Positions 46,660-57,539 of a stretch of 64,000 bases of DNA are shown here, piece by piece (the stretch's first letter is position 1; every line of letters starts with the position of its first letter). The DNA is from Climacium dendroides. Lineage: Eukaryota; Streptophyta; Bryopsida; Hypnales; Climaciaceae. Where the stretch lies: contig OX467087.1 in the NCBI GenBank assembly GCA_950106755.1, positions 17,674,047 to 17,738,046 of the forward strand, given 5' to 3'. A model generated the notes under the pieces. That model had not been told where the DNA came from. It saw only the letters and a program-made list of their open reading frames with translations, and ran no database searches. The translations under genes were made by a program, and so were the position numbers.

Positions 46660-47570
46660 ACAATGAAATGTAGGGACTACCTTTGGAAATGCCACCTTTG
46701 GCCTCTGTTTAGGCTGAGGTTTGGGTTTAGATTGAACCTTGGTCTGAACCCTTTTCCTCCTCAAGATCTCCTTCCTGACCAAAGGTTTCTGCAACATTTA
46801 ACCACAATCATTATAAGTAATTTATTAATATCAAAAGTTATCAAAAAAAATTTAGCTTCAAATTGTTTACTTAGATAATTGTCCTCACCTCTTGCTCCTT
46901 TCTTCTTAACTACATTCTTGTATTAGGATTTTTTAAATTCTTCGATGGTTTAGAAGTAGAGCCATCTAATATTAATACATCACCGTTGACTCTATCTTTT
47001 CCCTCACCTTCATTTTCACCTAATTCTTTGTCCTCAAGACCTTTCTCCACACTCCCATCTTTGTCCTAAGGACCCTTCTCTACACTTCCCATCACCAAAG
47101 TAGGATTGCTGACCTCTTAACACCAAGGTAGAATTTGTAGGATTTACAACAATTTCAGGTGGTTCAATATGGTCAATAGGTTCCACATCAGAGCCCACAA
47201 TGTTTTTATCTAATATAGGGTTACTTGGTATAGGATCTGATGGTATAGTGTTGTTCTTTGATGGAGGATCCAATGGATTTGATGTAGGATCCGATGGATC
47301 AATGACCCCTTTCTCAGTAGACACTGGTTCATTCTCAATGGTCCTAGGCTCATTCTCAGTAGACATTGACTCATGAATTTGGTCACTACTATTCCCTTGC
47401 AAAAACATCATCAACATCTTCTACATTGCTTCAACAGTTTTCGTATTCTGCTCTGTAGTTGTAAGTATTTCGACTTTGAACTTGTCTAATTCATTTTGTT
47501 TACTTTCCAATGCAATCATTTTGGCTTGAAATCCTGAGAACACAACCTTTTAACCACAAACAAACAATGG
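46660..47570 (-). pseudogene. TNP1/Transposase_24-like remnant of CACTA-2
   Basis: Minus-strand text runs 'FQAKMIALESKQNELDKFKV' and 'EILTTTEQNTKTVEAM' (coiled coil, about 47430-47545), a stop, then KMLMMFLQGN. A Pro/Asp/Ser linker follows at 47034-47417 ('DPSDPTSNPLDPPSKNN'), then a Lys-rich end near 46680-46790 ('KPLVRKEILRRKRVQTK'). This is the coiled coil and tail layout of the accessory protein of plant CACTA elements. The upstream DNA-binding block was not found. Confidence 0.45.
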
Positions 47571-47579
47571 TTGTAATGG

Positions 47580-47930
47580 TTAATGTAATATACATAAAAT
47601 TGTGACTACTACTAATCCTACAACTATTTTATAACAATTAAACAACTATTAATGATCCTTGCAACTACTATACAACAAGTATACAACTACTTTTAATCCT
47701 TACAACTAGTTTGCAACTAATATGCAACTACTAGTAATCCTTGCAAATAATATACAATTACTACTAATCTTTTCAACTACTATGCAACTAATATTCAACT
47801 ACTATTAACATTTGCAACTACAAGGCAACAATAACCTTGCAGATAATATACAACTACTACTAATCCTTTCAACTACTATGCAACTAATGTACAACAACTA
47901 CTAATCTTATGCCATCAACCTAATCGCCTT
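47580..47930. repeat. CAACTACTA/AATCCTT simple repeats inside CACTA-2
   Basis: Irregular copies of 'caactactaatccttgcaac'. They resemble the subterminal word and may be an internal binding-site cluster or intron repeat. Confidence 0.6.
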
Positions 47931-47999
47931 CAAATCTAACATTATAACCAGAAACAATGAGAATAGCTAAAATAACTTTTAGGAACTCATGTGCAACTT

Positions 48000-48965
48000 C
48001 ACAACATAATTGATTAAGCAAATTTATATACTTTGAAAGGAAAGAGTGTTGAATATTCAATCTACAATCTCTTGAACTAAAGTGCAAATGATCGGAATCT
48101 CTCGTAAATTGTAAACTACATCCATTAGAACTTACTCAATTAAGAACCAAATCTCTTTCATCATCATGATTGACACAAAACGAGAGGACACTCCCTCTTT
48201 AAATTAATGACCTAGCTAAGATGTCATTCTTTACAAGCAGATCAAGAGATCTGCCAAAATGAAGAATTGAAGTCTAAACAAGAAGAAAAGTAAACACTAG
48301 AGAGTTGGAATTCAAATTAGCACTCAATGTCAATATGCAAAACCATGGGAAGAGAAGTCCAATAAATCCGACTTACTTTTGATTTCTGCATCTAGAATCA
48401 AAATTTGTTGATTCTAAAATCCTCAAACCTAGTTAACCTAGTGTACATGAAATCTTTCTTCTCTCATAAATCATGAATGTATCACACTCAATCGATTGCA
48501 ATATCAATTCCTCAACCAAATTTTAGATCCTTAGTCATCGCACACAATTGCAAAGTTTCTCGCTTCCTCTTTGAATGAATGAGTGACCTTGCTAGTTAGT
48601 TAAGCCATCTTCTTCTTACATAACTAGATAGATCTACATAATAAAATGAATCTAGCTAGAAGAGGGGTAAATAGTGCGTTGCAGCTCAAGCCAAAAGAAA
48701 AATAAACACAAACAAGGCTACTACAACGGCTCTAGTAGTTGCCGCCATCGTCTTCCGTCGCCAGCACGCACAAACTAGGTATTGTCCATCAACCCCACCC
48801 TAACTAAAACAAACTTGACTTTCTACCACGTGAGTGAGAAGAAACAAACCAGAAAGTAATGTATATCACGCTCAGCAAAGGTGCATGTTCAACAAAGGTG
48901 CAGACTGAACACCAAGAATTCCATGACGAGTACTCCTTTGACTCCGTATGCACACGATCACTCAA
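48000..48965. other. CACTA-2 interior, no recognisable gene
   Basis: AT-rich DNA with many short stop-broken frames. No domain was seen. Confidence 0.4.
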
Positions 48966-49200
48966 CCAGCTTTCTCCAAGTTCAACTTCAACCAAATGAG
49001 CTAAAGAACACCCTCTTGCACTCAAAACAACAAAACAGATAGAGAACACCCAAAAAAACAAAATAAATACATGACCTCCAAGTTCAACTTCAATCAAAAA
49101 AACTAGAGAATGCCTTCTCGTACCAAAAACAACAAGACTAATATGTGGCCTCAAGTTTAGCTTCAATTGAAAGAACTAGAAAATGCCCTTTTGAAACAAT
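48966..49200. repeat. Imperfect tandem repeats, about 90-100 bp
   Basis: Three units each start with 'caagttcaacttcaa' or a variant (near 48976, 49079 and 49144) and continue with 'actagagaatgcc'-like text. The 120-residue minus-strand ORF across it is a by-product. Confidence 0.5.
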
Positions 49201-49449
49201 GAAATAAACACTGATTGAAAACAAAGTTCAAAATCAAGAACACAAGGCAATAGAAAAGCATCATCAAAAGACAACAAACTCTCCTCGCAACTTTAGGGTT
49301 TTATGAAGAAGCACCTCAAAAATATAAAACTTGCACCTTCTTTACCTTGCAGCACAATTCTGCAACTACAGTTTTGGCACTAGAGTACCATTAAACTTGT
49401 GTTTACTCCAAAAAGAATCAATACTAATGTAACACTAAACTAATATTCC

Positions 49450-49535
49450 CTTAAGAGTAAACTAACACTAAACTAACACTAAACTAACACTAAACTAACA
49501 CTAAACTAACACTAAACTAACACTAAACTAACATT
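49450..49535. repeat. 11-bp minisatellite (ACTAAACTAAC)n
   Basis: About seven exact or near-exact 11-bp units of 'taacactaaac' in a row. Confidence 0.9.
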
Positions 49536-50174
49536 AACTCACTAGTATGAATCACAGCAAAGAATGATAGACAAAAACAGTAAAGCGGCGGCGGCGAAAT
49601 ACAGCAAAGCGGTAGTGAAGGAGACGGAGAAGATAAACACTAGGTTGCTCTAGTCCACATGTTTCACCTCATCATCTGCACACATGCCATCTCATCATAG
49701 GATGAATGACAAAGTAAACAACTTTCATCGACACATGGCACTATTAGAGTCCACAGGAATGCCACCACATGCGTACCCTAAAAGTTCAATGGAGTTAATC
49801 GAGATTAAAAAGTTTCTAAGAAAATGTTCATTTTAAGAAAATTGAGGATGACACAGTTGTTGTATACAACTTCACAATACTCAAGTGCTACCTCCACTTT
49901 TGCCACTGTGCGTCTGGACTGGATAGGTTTGGAGGTGGGGTTTACAAATGGGCGTGCCGACTGGTGGCTTCTAGTTTAGCTACTCTAGAAGATGTACTTC
50001 CGTTACCTACTATTCCATCTTTAGTTGGAGCCATAGAATTATTTGTGGAAGAGAGTGTCTTAGTAGCTACAAGATATTGAAAGCATTTATGAATTGTAGA
50101 TGTTTTGCATATGAACTGTAATCATTTGGTATTCAAATTTTAATTCGTTTTTTTGGCAACAAAGTCATATTCCA

Positions 50175-51066
50175 GTTCCATCCTCATTGTTGTTTACTTG
50201 AACTGTAATTGTTTCTATAGTTACATCGTAATTGGTTTATAGTTGCATTGTAGTTGGTTTATAGTTGCATCGTAGTTGTTTTCTAGTTGCATTGTAGTTG
50301 GTTTGTAGTTGCATTGTAGTTGTTTCTTAGTTAGTTTGTAGCTACATTGTAGTTGTTTTCTAGTTGCATTGTAGTTGATTTGTAATTGCATTGCAGTTGT
50401 TTTCTAGTTGCATTGTAGTTGATTTGTAATTGCATTGCAGTTGTTTTCTAGTTGCATTGCAGTTGATTTGTAGTTGCACTATAGTGATTTTGAAGTCGCA
50501 TTGCAGTTGTTTTTTAGTTGCATTATAGATGTCTTTTAGTTGCATTGTAATTGTTTTCGAGTTGCACTGTAGTTGAGTTGTCGTTGCATTGTCGTTGCAT
50601 TGTAATTGTTTTGTAATAGTAGTATGGTGAAATTTCATTTAAACTTATAACTCTTTAGGATCTTTAAAATCTAAACTTGTCCTACATATATGAAATCTAC
50701 AACAATTCAATTTTTTTATATGGCATGGTTAGAAATCTATAATAATCTTAGATTCATAACATCTACAAGAATCATAGATGCTTAATATCTATTTATTTTG
50801 TAAATGTTTGTGACAGTGCGAGATCTGGATCGTAATAGTTGCATTGTAGTTGTATAGTTGAAGTATTTTGTAGTTGCACTATAGTTGTCTGCATTGTAGC
50901 TGTATTGTAGTTGTTTTATAGTTGCACTATAGTTGTCTGCATTGTAGCTGTATTGTAGTTGTTTTATAGTTGCACTATAATTAGTTTGCAGTTGCACTAT
51001 AATTGTCGTATAATTGCACTGTAGTTGTTTTATAGTTGTACTATAGTTGTATTGCAATTGAGCTTT
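50175..51066 (-). repeat. CACTA-2 right subterminal array of AGTTGCA words
   Basis: Repeats of TAGTTGCATTGTAGTTG, the reverse complement of the left-end word. The two arrays are inverted relative to each other, as expected for terminal binding sites. A 60-bp duplication ('ctatagttgtctgcattg') lies at 50878-50950. Confidence 0.9.
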
Positions 51067-51483
51067 GGTCATTTTTCAAACTATATCTGACTACAGTTTT
51101 ATACGTTGAAGTCCAAGACCATACATCAACAACGTTGATGAACTTTGGATGTAGAGTGCTTCACATCTACACTTTTGTTACTCTCTCGTAAAGCTTTTTA
51201 GTTGAATTGCAGTCATTTCAAACTACATCTGACTACAATTTGATACATTGAAGTCCAGGACCGTACATCGACGACATTGATGTACTTCGGATGTAAAATG
51301 CTTCACATCTACTCTTCTGTTACTCTCTCGTAAAGTTACACATCATTCTACGACTATTTTGCAACTAGAACAAAGTACACGACCAATTTGGTGCAAATAT
51401 GAAGGGCAACAGTTGTACGATAGTTGTATAGAACACATAATTGCATTCCAGTGGGTTGCAGCGGACACGTTTTTCTTCTAGTG

Positions 51484-51794
51484 ATACCCGGCGGTACAGT
51501 TCATATCCTTGCTTGTCAAGGTTGGGTCTATCATGACTGGACGGGTCTTCGTCCTGTTCCAAATAAAAAGATGTTTGCCCCATTCAATAAAGACAGAGAG
51601 AGAGAGATTTTTTACTGCATTTTTTTTGTTATACTTTCTCTGAACCTACTTGTCCTTGGGCTAATGTGACTGAGATTGACGCAGAGAAGAACACCCAACC
51701 ACAAGGGTTAGTGCTGTCGGAGTAATTTTAGCCAGACTTTAGCAAAATTGCTCTGGCCTGTTTCTTTTGTCCCTGAAAGCTAAACCTGAGATAC
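51484..51794 (+). repeat. Right terminal repeat of the retroelement, second part
   Basis: Starts with the duplicated ATA, continues CCCGGCGGTACA, matches 40444-40750 and ends 'gctaaacctgagatac'. Confidence 0.85.
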
Positions 51795-52640
51795 ATGGCG
51801 TCCTCATAGCGAGCCACTAATGACCAGGTTCTACACGTTATGTTGCATAATGGATTGTGTCACAGTGTTTCATTTTGCTCTTGTATGCTTTTTTTATTCC
51901 TTGTGAAGGCTATAACACGCATTTGTGGGCTGAAGACACCCGTTGCACCTCACTAACAAAACATTGGTTTGTTTTTGTTCTTGGGATGGGCACAGGTGAG
52001 GCCCAGGACCTCTTGGAATTCCTGGAGCTTCTTTTGCAAAATGTCGACTATCCATTACCATGATTCGTATCTCAAAATAGTCTAGAACTTGTTGTGTTTT
52101 CTAGCAAGATATTGATGATGGTTACAAACTATAAGCCTTGTCACTCAAAATAGAAGTGGAAATATAAGCCATATGAGTTTAAGTCATATCTAAAGGATCT
52201 GTAATACATGGATGTGCTTAAAGCAAGTATTGCTGGATCATTTTGACTGGAAATAATTTGAATATTGCCCTAGATGGGATGTACCAGAAACAGAATTTTC
52301 TATATATTTTATTTCTAAAATAAAAAAGAAGTTTATTTATTTATTACTTAAAAATAAAAAAATAAATCTAATGTTTTGATTTTCCTCTTATATAGAATAT
52401 GCATTTGTAATCAACATGTTTAATGCTAAAACATAGGTACTTTATTGTAGTCACTTAGATGATGATTTTCCTTTAAAATTAAAAAAAGTAAATACATAAG
52501 GGAGTTTGCATTAAAAACACCCATGCTCTAAGAGTGATCATGACAGAGAAGTACATTTTGCTTTATTGAATATACTAGCACATTTTAGGACATGGTCACT
52601 TTTAATGACCGTTGCCTTTCAACTTTAAAAAATTCATAAC
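51795..52640. other. Flank of the retroelement, no recognisable gene
   Basis: Contains an unrecognised 68-residue ORF (51857-52063) and AT-rich DNA. Confidence 0.35.
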
Positions 52641-53036
52641 TAATTACACAAAGATCTAAAAAATATGAAACAAATCAAGTCACTAAAAAAATATGAGGAT
52701 AAAGGGCCTAACATGCATTTCAAAATCTACTCTACAATTTCTTAAATGAATCTTTAATGTGATTTTTTCTCCAAGATTTAGTGTATTTGAGGCTCATTTC
52801 CAAAAGCCCTCAACACTATGAAAGTCAAGTTTGTGATGGACACTCTTGTACAAAATCTTGAATAAAAAAATCATAATCAATCATTTTGAAAATTGAATTT
52901 TTGATGCTAAAATTAGACTTAAAATAGACTTTAAAATATATATAAACTACTAAGAATAGCAACTTGGTTAAGTTTTATTAGACTTCAAAGTATTGTTCAC
53001 ACCAAAATTTTGTGCCTTGGATATTTAGAAATTAAG
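52640..53036 (+). mobile_element. TTAA-type MITE copy 3, partial
   Basis: Same orientation and order as 22560-22910 ('tgaggataaagggcctaaca', 'gtacaaaatcttgaata'). Ends with a degraded terminal repeat (GCCTTGGATATTTAGAAATTAA) near 53036. The left part is missing. Confidence 0.6.
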
Positions 53037-53049
53037 AACAAGTTTATGA

Positions 53050-53515
53050 AATAAACATGTACCAAATTCCAAATAAAAATAAATCTTATGTTGAGTCAGT
53101 TAAAAATGATTGAACCAAATAAACTTTAAAATCTCATATTCAGTTAAGAACAATTTTATAGAACATATATTATATTATAATAAGTTTATATATCATATTA
53201 TAATGAGTTTATATATTATATTATAATAAATTTATATAATGTATTATAAACTGTGTACACTCAGTCTGTCCCAAAGCTCCCAAACTCAAACCACTTTTGT
53301 TTCTGTTTCAAAGCTCCCAAACTTGTCAGTCCATTGCTCCCAATTTCAAACTGAAATATTGACAACATTGACAACAGATCAAGCTCCAAAAATTTAGTAA
53401 TGCATATTGGTGGAAGTTTCTTGAGCTCACAATCAACAAGCATGCACCAAAATAGAAAACAAAAGACTTTGCATAGCTAGACGATGGAGATTTGTACAAT
53501 CCAATGGAGGAGCTC
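53050..53515. other. AT-rich DNA without gene
   Basis: A short TATA-type tandem ('tttatatattatattataat') lies at 53160-53245. Nothing else was recognised. Confidence 0.4.
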
Positions 53516-53517
53516 AA

Positions 53518-53768
53518 TCTGGCCCCAATCTAGCCCTAGATAGGAGTTCGGGCCACCCAAAACCTCGTCCCGATTGCTCCCTTGGGGCCGGATGGTTTGG
53601 CGCCAAAACCATGACCTAAGGCGACACGTAGGATGTGTTGTAGTTTCATCCGGCCCCAAATATAAACACCTTGGGCCGGATTTGGAGAAATTGAGCACTC
53701 CTATTGGTTCAAACTTGGAGAGTTCCGGCCGGCCCTCAATCCGGCCCCAAGTATAAACCGGCCCTAAG
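53518..53768. repeat. GGCCGG-rich dispersed repeat, copy b
   Basis: Reverse-oriented relative of 39775-39905, with GGCCGGAT and CCGGCCGGCCC words. Ends 'aaaccggccctaag'. Confidence 0.45.
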
Positions 53769-53769
53769 T

Positions 53770-55060
53770 ATATTGAGTGGTCACTAATTAAATTGGATTA
53801 AATGGTGGGGATAATAAGTTGGATTATGCAGCTATTCATTGCCTAAGTACTTAATATGGTGGATCTAAGTTTAGTTCACTTTTTTCCTCAAAATAATTGA
53901 AAGGTGTAGTATTTAGGTAAAAGAGACCAACCTATTTTGACCCTAATTTGAAATCTGAATATCTTGGGGTCAAAAGTAGGATGGGCGCATGTTTTTTAGA
54001 GTTGTACGCTGGATTTGCAAATCAAATCCAAGTGGAATTATAAATTTTTGATCAAAATTCTAATTTCCATGAATTATTGATGTAGTTTATCATTAATCCA
54101 TAAAGGACAAGCTTGGTCAAGCTTCGTTAGATTTCTATATTAAAACATAGATTTTAAAATTTTGTTATTTTTTACATATAGTAACATACGTCTAAAGCTT
54201 AATTTCTTTTTTTCATACTAACAACATCAAATTGAATTTTACATAATTTTTCAAAAATCCATATAAAAACCATAGTATTAACAAAAAAACTTTAGAATAG
54301 TTTGAATTTTTATAAATGGAAACAATAGTGACAAATATCATGGTATAATTGATGTACTCCTTGAGATTACATCAAAGAAAATTGGATGGAATAATTTTCA
54401 GAAGTGGTGTATTTTGAGCTTTCAAAAACCTATCTTGCTAGTGTTCTAAAAATTACAATATTTACCTAAAGGTTTCTAACTACGTTTTTACCAAAAGCAC
54501 TCCAAAATTTGTAGTACAAGTGCCAAATTTTAGAAAACAAACATTGTTGGACACATACAACCATAGAATCTTCCAATCTTAGTGGTTGAATGTTGTACTC
54601 TACAAAATCTTCCCCCTTGTGCACAAAATTTTGAGGATGAGCACTTCTGTTGTATGTAGAAGGATTCTTTGCCATTCGTTGGCCAAAAAAAAGTTGTGGT
54701 GTCATTTAGAGGTTAAAGGACATTTTGTGTTGGGTCTTAGGCAAACTTCATTACATTTCTATACTCGTTTGTATACCCAAGCATGCATTTTAGAATTCTA
54801 ATATTTTTCACATGTAATAACATATGCCTAAAATGTAATCACATTTTTTCACAATTGAAAAACATCAAATTGAAATTTTCATGATTTTGTAAATCATTTC
54901 AAAAAAATCATAGTAATTAAAGAATTGCTTTAAATAGTATAAAATTATTAAAGAGAATGAAAACAAGAGTGACAAACATCATTGTGTAATTGCTGTACTT
55001 CTTGAACTAACACCAAGAGAAGTTTGATAGAAAAGTTTAGGTTACACTTGCAATTGCAGA
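53770..55060. other. AT-rich DNA without gene
   Basis: Two stretches (about 54100-54400 and 54720-55040) share text such as 'aacatatgcctaaa' / 'aacatacgtctaaa' and 'acatcaaattgaa'. They look like diverged copies of one repeat. 'catttagaggttaaa' near 54704 resembles the end of the TTAA MITE. Confidence 0.4.
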
Positions 55061-55435
55061 TTGCAGAGCTGAAGGGGCCGGACCCTCACCTGGCCCCTCC
55101 AAAAGCAGCAACCTCGAGCGAGTTCACCGCACAGAAGTTACGTTGGTTCCAGGAGTTACAAGTTACGAGTTACGCTGATTTATGCCGGTGATAAGAAACA
55201 GTCAGCTGGACCTCCGGCGCTGATCCAGCCCGGGAACCTGGGCGGACGGGCGGCCGAGGAGCCTAATGAGACAGGCTCTAAAATCCATTCCACTAAAATA
55301 ACTTTGCGGAAGCTGTCTGTTGGTGGGCTCCGAATTCCTCCATCCGACCGTGCCGAGCCTGCGGCGCAGTGAAGGCCACTTATCCGGTGATACACATCGG
55401 GAACTGAATATGAGCTCAATTCATCATATAGTCGA
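55061..55435. other. GC-rich pocket, no gene recognised
   Basis: A local rise in G+C (about 55060-55390) between AT-rich flanks. Short ORFs on both strands have no recognisable content. Perhaps a decayed exon or MITE. Confidence 0.35.
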
Positions 55436-55439
55436 ACTT

Positions 55440-55610
55440 AATTTCAAATTTCTTAGAAGTGGCTTGAATCAGTTAATTTCAAATTTCTTAGAAGTGGCTT
55501 GAATCAGTTGCTGAACATTAGCATGGAATGCAAAATCTCCTTTCAAATTTCTTAGAAGTGGCTTGAATCAGTTGCTGAACATTAGCATGGAATGCAAAAT
55601 CTCCATCATA
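55440..55610 (+). repeat. Short tandem triplication
   Basis: 'tttcttagaagtggcttgaa' occurs at about 55447, 55486 and 55545. The longer unit that includes 'catggaatgcaaaatctcc' occurs twice. Confidence 0.85.
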
Positions 55611-56142
55611 CAGCAAGGAAGTGGTTCAATTCATCATACAGGTGAACTTACAGATTTTGCATGCATACAACACCGTAAAATCTTGTACCTTGTCAAGTTT
55701 GGCACATCTATTTTGTGCAAAGCTAAAATTCAGTTACCCAATACATGTCAACAGAGTTGGTGTTTACTCACAAAGGCTAAACCCCTGAATGCACAATGGA
55801 GCATGTAATGAACTGAATGCTTGAACGAATGTGCCACTACTTTGCACAGAAAACAACGATTTCACAAGCACGGGACTCCCATTCACAACAAGGCTAATGT
55901 ACAAAAATGACATTTATAGAGAGAGCGCTGGCGCTGCAAGAGAGCCGCCAGCAGCTGCGGTTACACCATTGGAAAAACGCATTCGTTTGCTACACACACG
56001 ATTCATCCACACACCGGACAGTGGATGTAGACAAACACCATGACTACACGATACGCCTCGCCTTCACAAAATACGGAACTTCACAGGTACTCCGATCGAT
56101 CCAAACCGAAGTGCCTTGTTCCATCAGGGAGTGGTTGGTTCT

Positions 56143-57271
56143 TTAGCCGAAGAAGCCGTGCTTCTTCTCGCCACCCTCCAGGGGACCGGTGGTGGGACCG
56201 GTGGTGCCTCCAGCGGCGCCAACCTTGCGCTGCGCTCGGACCGTGGATGTACACAAACACCATGACGTCACAATACGCTTTGCCTTCACATAACACGGAA
56301 CTTTGTCGGAGGAGCTGGAGCTCGAGGAGCCTCCGCCCATGCCCATGAAGTAGCCCTTCTTCTTGCCTCCTTCCTGGTCATCCTGCAGACACCATCATGC
56401 ACATGCGCAACCGTGTCAGCAACCAAACTATTCTGGTTCAGTATCAGTGTCAGGAGGCAAGAAGCAACGATTCTTCCTACGTTCTTCGACGTAATGAGTT
56501 CACAGGATTACCCATGTCGACTGTATGTCAAATACATCAGCTTCTGAAGCTAGCTGACGTAAATGATACAGATGACAACAAGGTACATTCAGAAACACCC
56601 AACAGCTTGTGAACAAACGGGTACGTTCACAAATCAACCCCGGCAAGTAAATTCACCGATATCCACCCACAAAAAAACAGAGATTAATTCACACACTACC
56701 CGACTGAAACACACTGATACATGGCACATCCTGGCAAACTGAGACAGAGCTTCAACACAAATCGGTTCACAGATCAAAACCAACGACAAAAGCAACTTCA
56801 TCCATGACCACCGACTAACATCATAATCACAGTTTCACGCTCAGACATCACGGTGCTACACACAACAACAGCAACAACAACAACAAGGTAGGTACATCCA
56901 GCAAACACAGAGTCAGTGCTTTCAACCAAGACCAACACTAGAAATTTGACACTGGAAACAAGCTACCCGTCAGAACTTCACCCTGCAACGAATGAACACA
57001 ATCCAAAACACCGACCATTGACAGCAACAATCGCTTTCATGCAACCCATCGCATATATGCACTGGAACGATAGGAACGAAGCTAGTGCTGGTCGAGATCA
57101 AACCTCGTGGTGTTTGCGACAGAAGTACATGCCCTCCTTCTCTTGTCCGCCCTCTGTAGTAGGCTGATCAACGCCGGGTTGGCCATGTCCTACAGCAGTG
57201 GTCGTCGGCATCGTCGTGTCGGGTTGAACGCCCTCGCCTTCCTTCTTGTAGAACCAGTGCAGCATATCCAT
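56143..57271 (-). CDS. Small Gly/Ser-rich protein gene, two exons
   Basis: Exon 1 (57104-57271) begins MDMLHWFYKKEGEGVQ and has 56 codons, ending CRKHHE at a donor (GAG/GTTTGA). Exon 2 (56143-56382) follows a CTGCAG acceptor: DDQEGGKKKGYFMGMGGG, a Ser run, then 'GAAGGTTGPTTGPLEGGEKK' and HGFFG-stop. Total 135 residues. A motif EGG-x2-K-x-G-(Y/F)F recurs three times (EGGQEKEGMYF, EGGKKKGYF, EGGEKKHGFF). It has no signal peptide. The family is unrecognised; composition resembles small stress-related plant proteins. About 75 bp in exon 2 (56222-56296), between the Ser run and GAAGG, resembles the 3' flank at 56015-56090 and may be a retained intron or an in-frame insertion. The open frame, splice sites and TATA box argue for a live gene. 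Confidence 0.6.
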
Positions 57272-57420
57272 AGCTCGGTAGCTACCGAACTGAAGTGTGT
57301 GCCGAAACTGCAAAGAACGCAAACAGTGTTGTCGAAACAGAAAAGACGATCAACACAGAGAGCTCAATCTCCGAATGGATGGATCGGTGCGAGACTGATG
57401 CAATGGAAAGCGAGAGCGCG

Positions 57421-57437
57421 GGTACTTATACTCGGCC
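57421..57437 (-). promoter_or_regulatory. TATA box of the Gly/Ser-rich gene
   Basis: The minus strand reads CCGAGTATAAGTACC about 155 bp upstream of the ATG at 57271. A pyrimidine-rich leader lies between. Confidence 0.55.
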
Positions 57438-57539
57438 TGGAGAGTGATCGTGTCGACACTACTACTGTAGCAAAGGGGTGAGGTGGAGGATGAAGATCAG
57501 ATGCCAAGTATCCATGGAAAATCAAGATTCAGGACTTGG

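Larger units (their letters stand above)
45031..51483 (-). mobile_element. CACTA (En/Spm) element 2, 6.45 kb, in the right terminal repeat
   Basis: The left end is CACTAGAAGAAATCGGGG and the right end TTTTTCTTCTAGTG. The inverted repeat is 12 bp (CACTAGAAGAAA). ATA at 45028-45030 is repeated at 51484-51486. The empty site in the left terminal repeat shows a single ATA (GAACATACCCGG, 40441), so the insertion and duplication are directly visible. Both ends have long arrays of a GCAACTA-type word in opposite orientation. Inside, only TNP1-like fragments remain, on the minus strand. No DDE transposase was seen, so it is probably non-autonomous. Confidence 0.95.

Noticed and set aside
48804..49166. 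120-residue hydrophobic minus-strand ORF
   Set aside because: It follows 90-100-bp imperfect repeats and has no domain.
50360..51072. Gln/Asn/Thr-rich ORFs on the minus strand
   Set aside because: Same cause: translation of the right subterminal array.
53261..53756. Short ORFs around the GGCCGG repeat
   Set aside because: They are within repeat DNA and on both strands at once.
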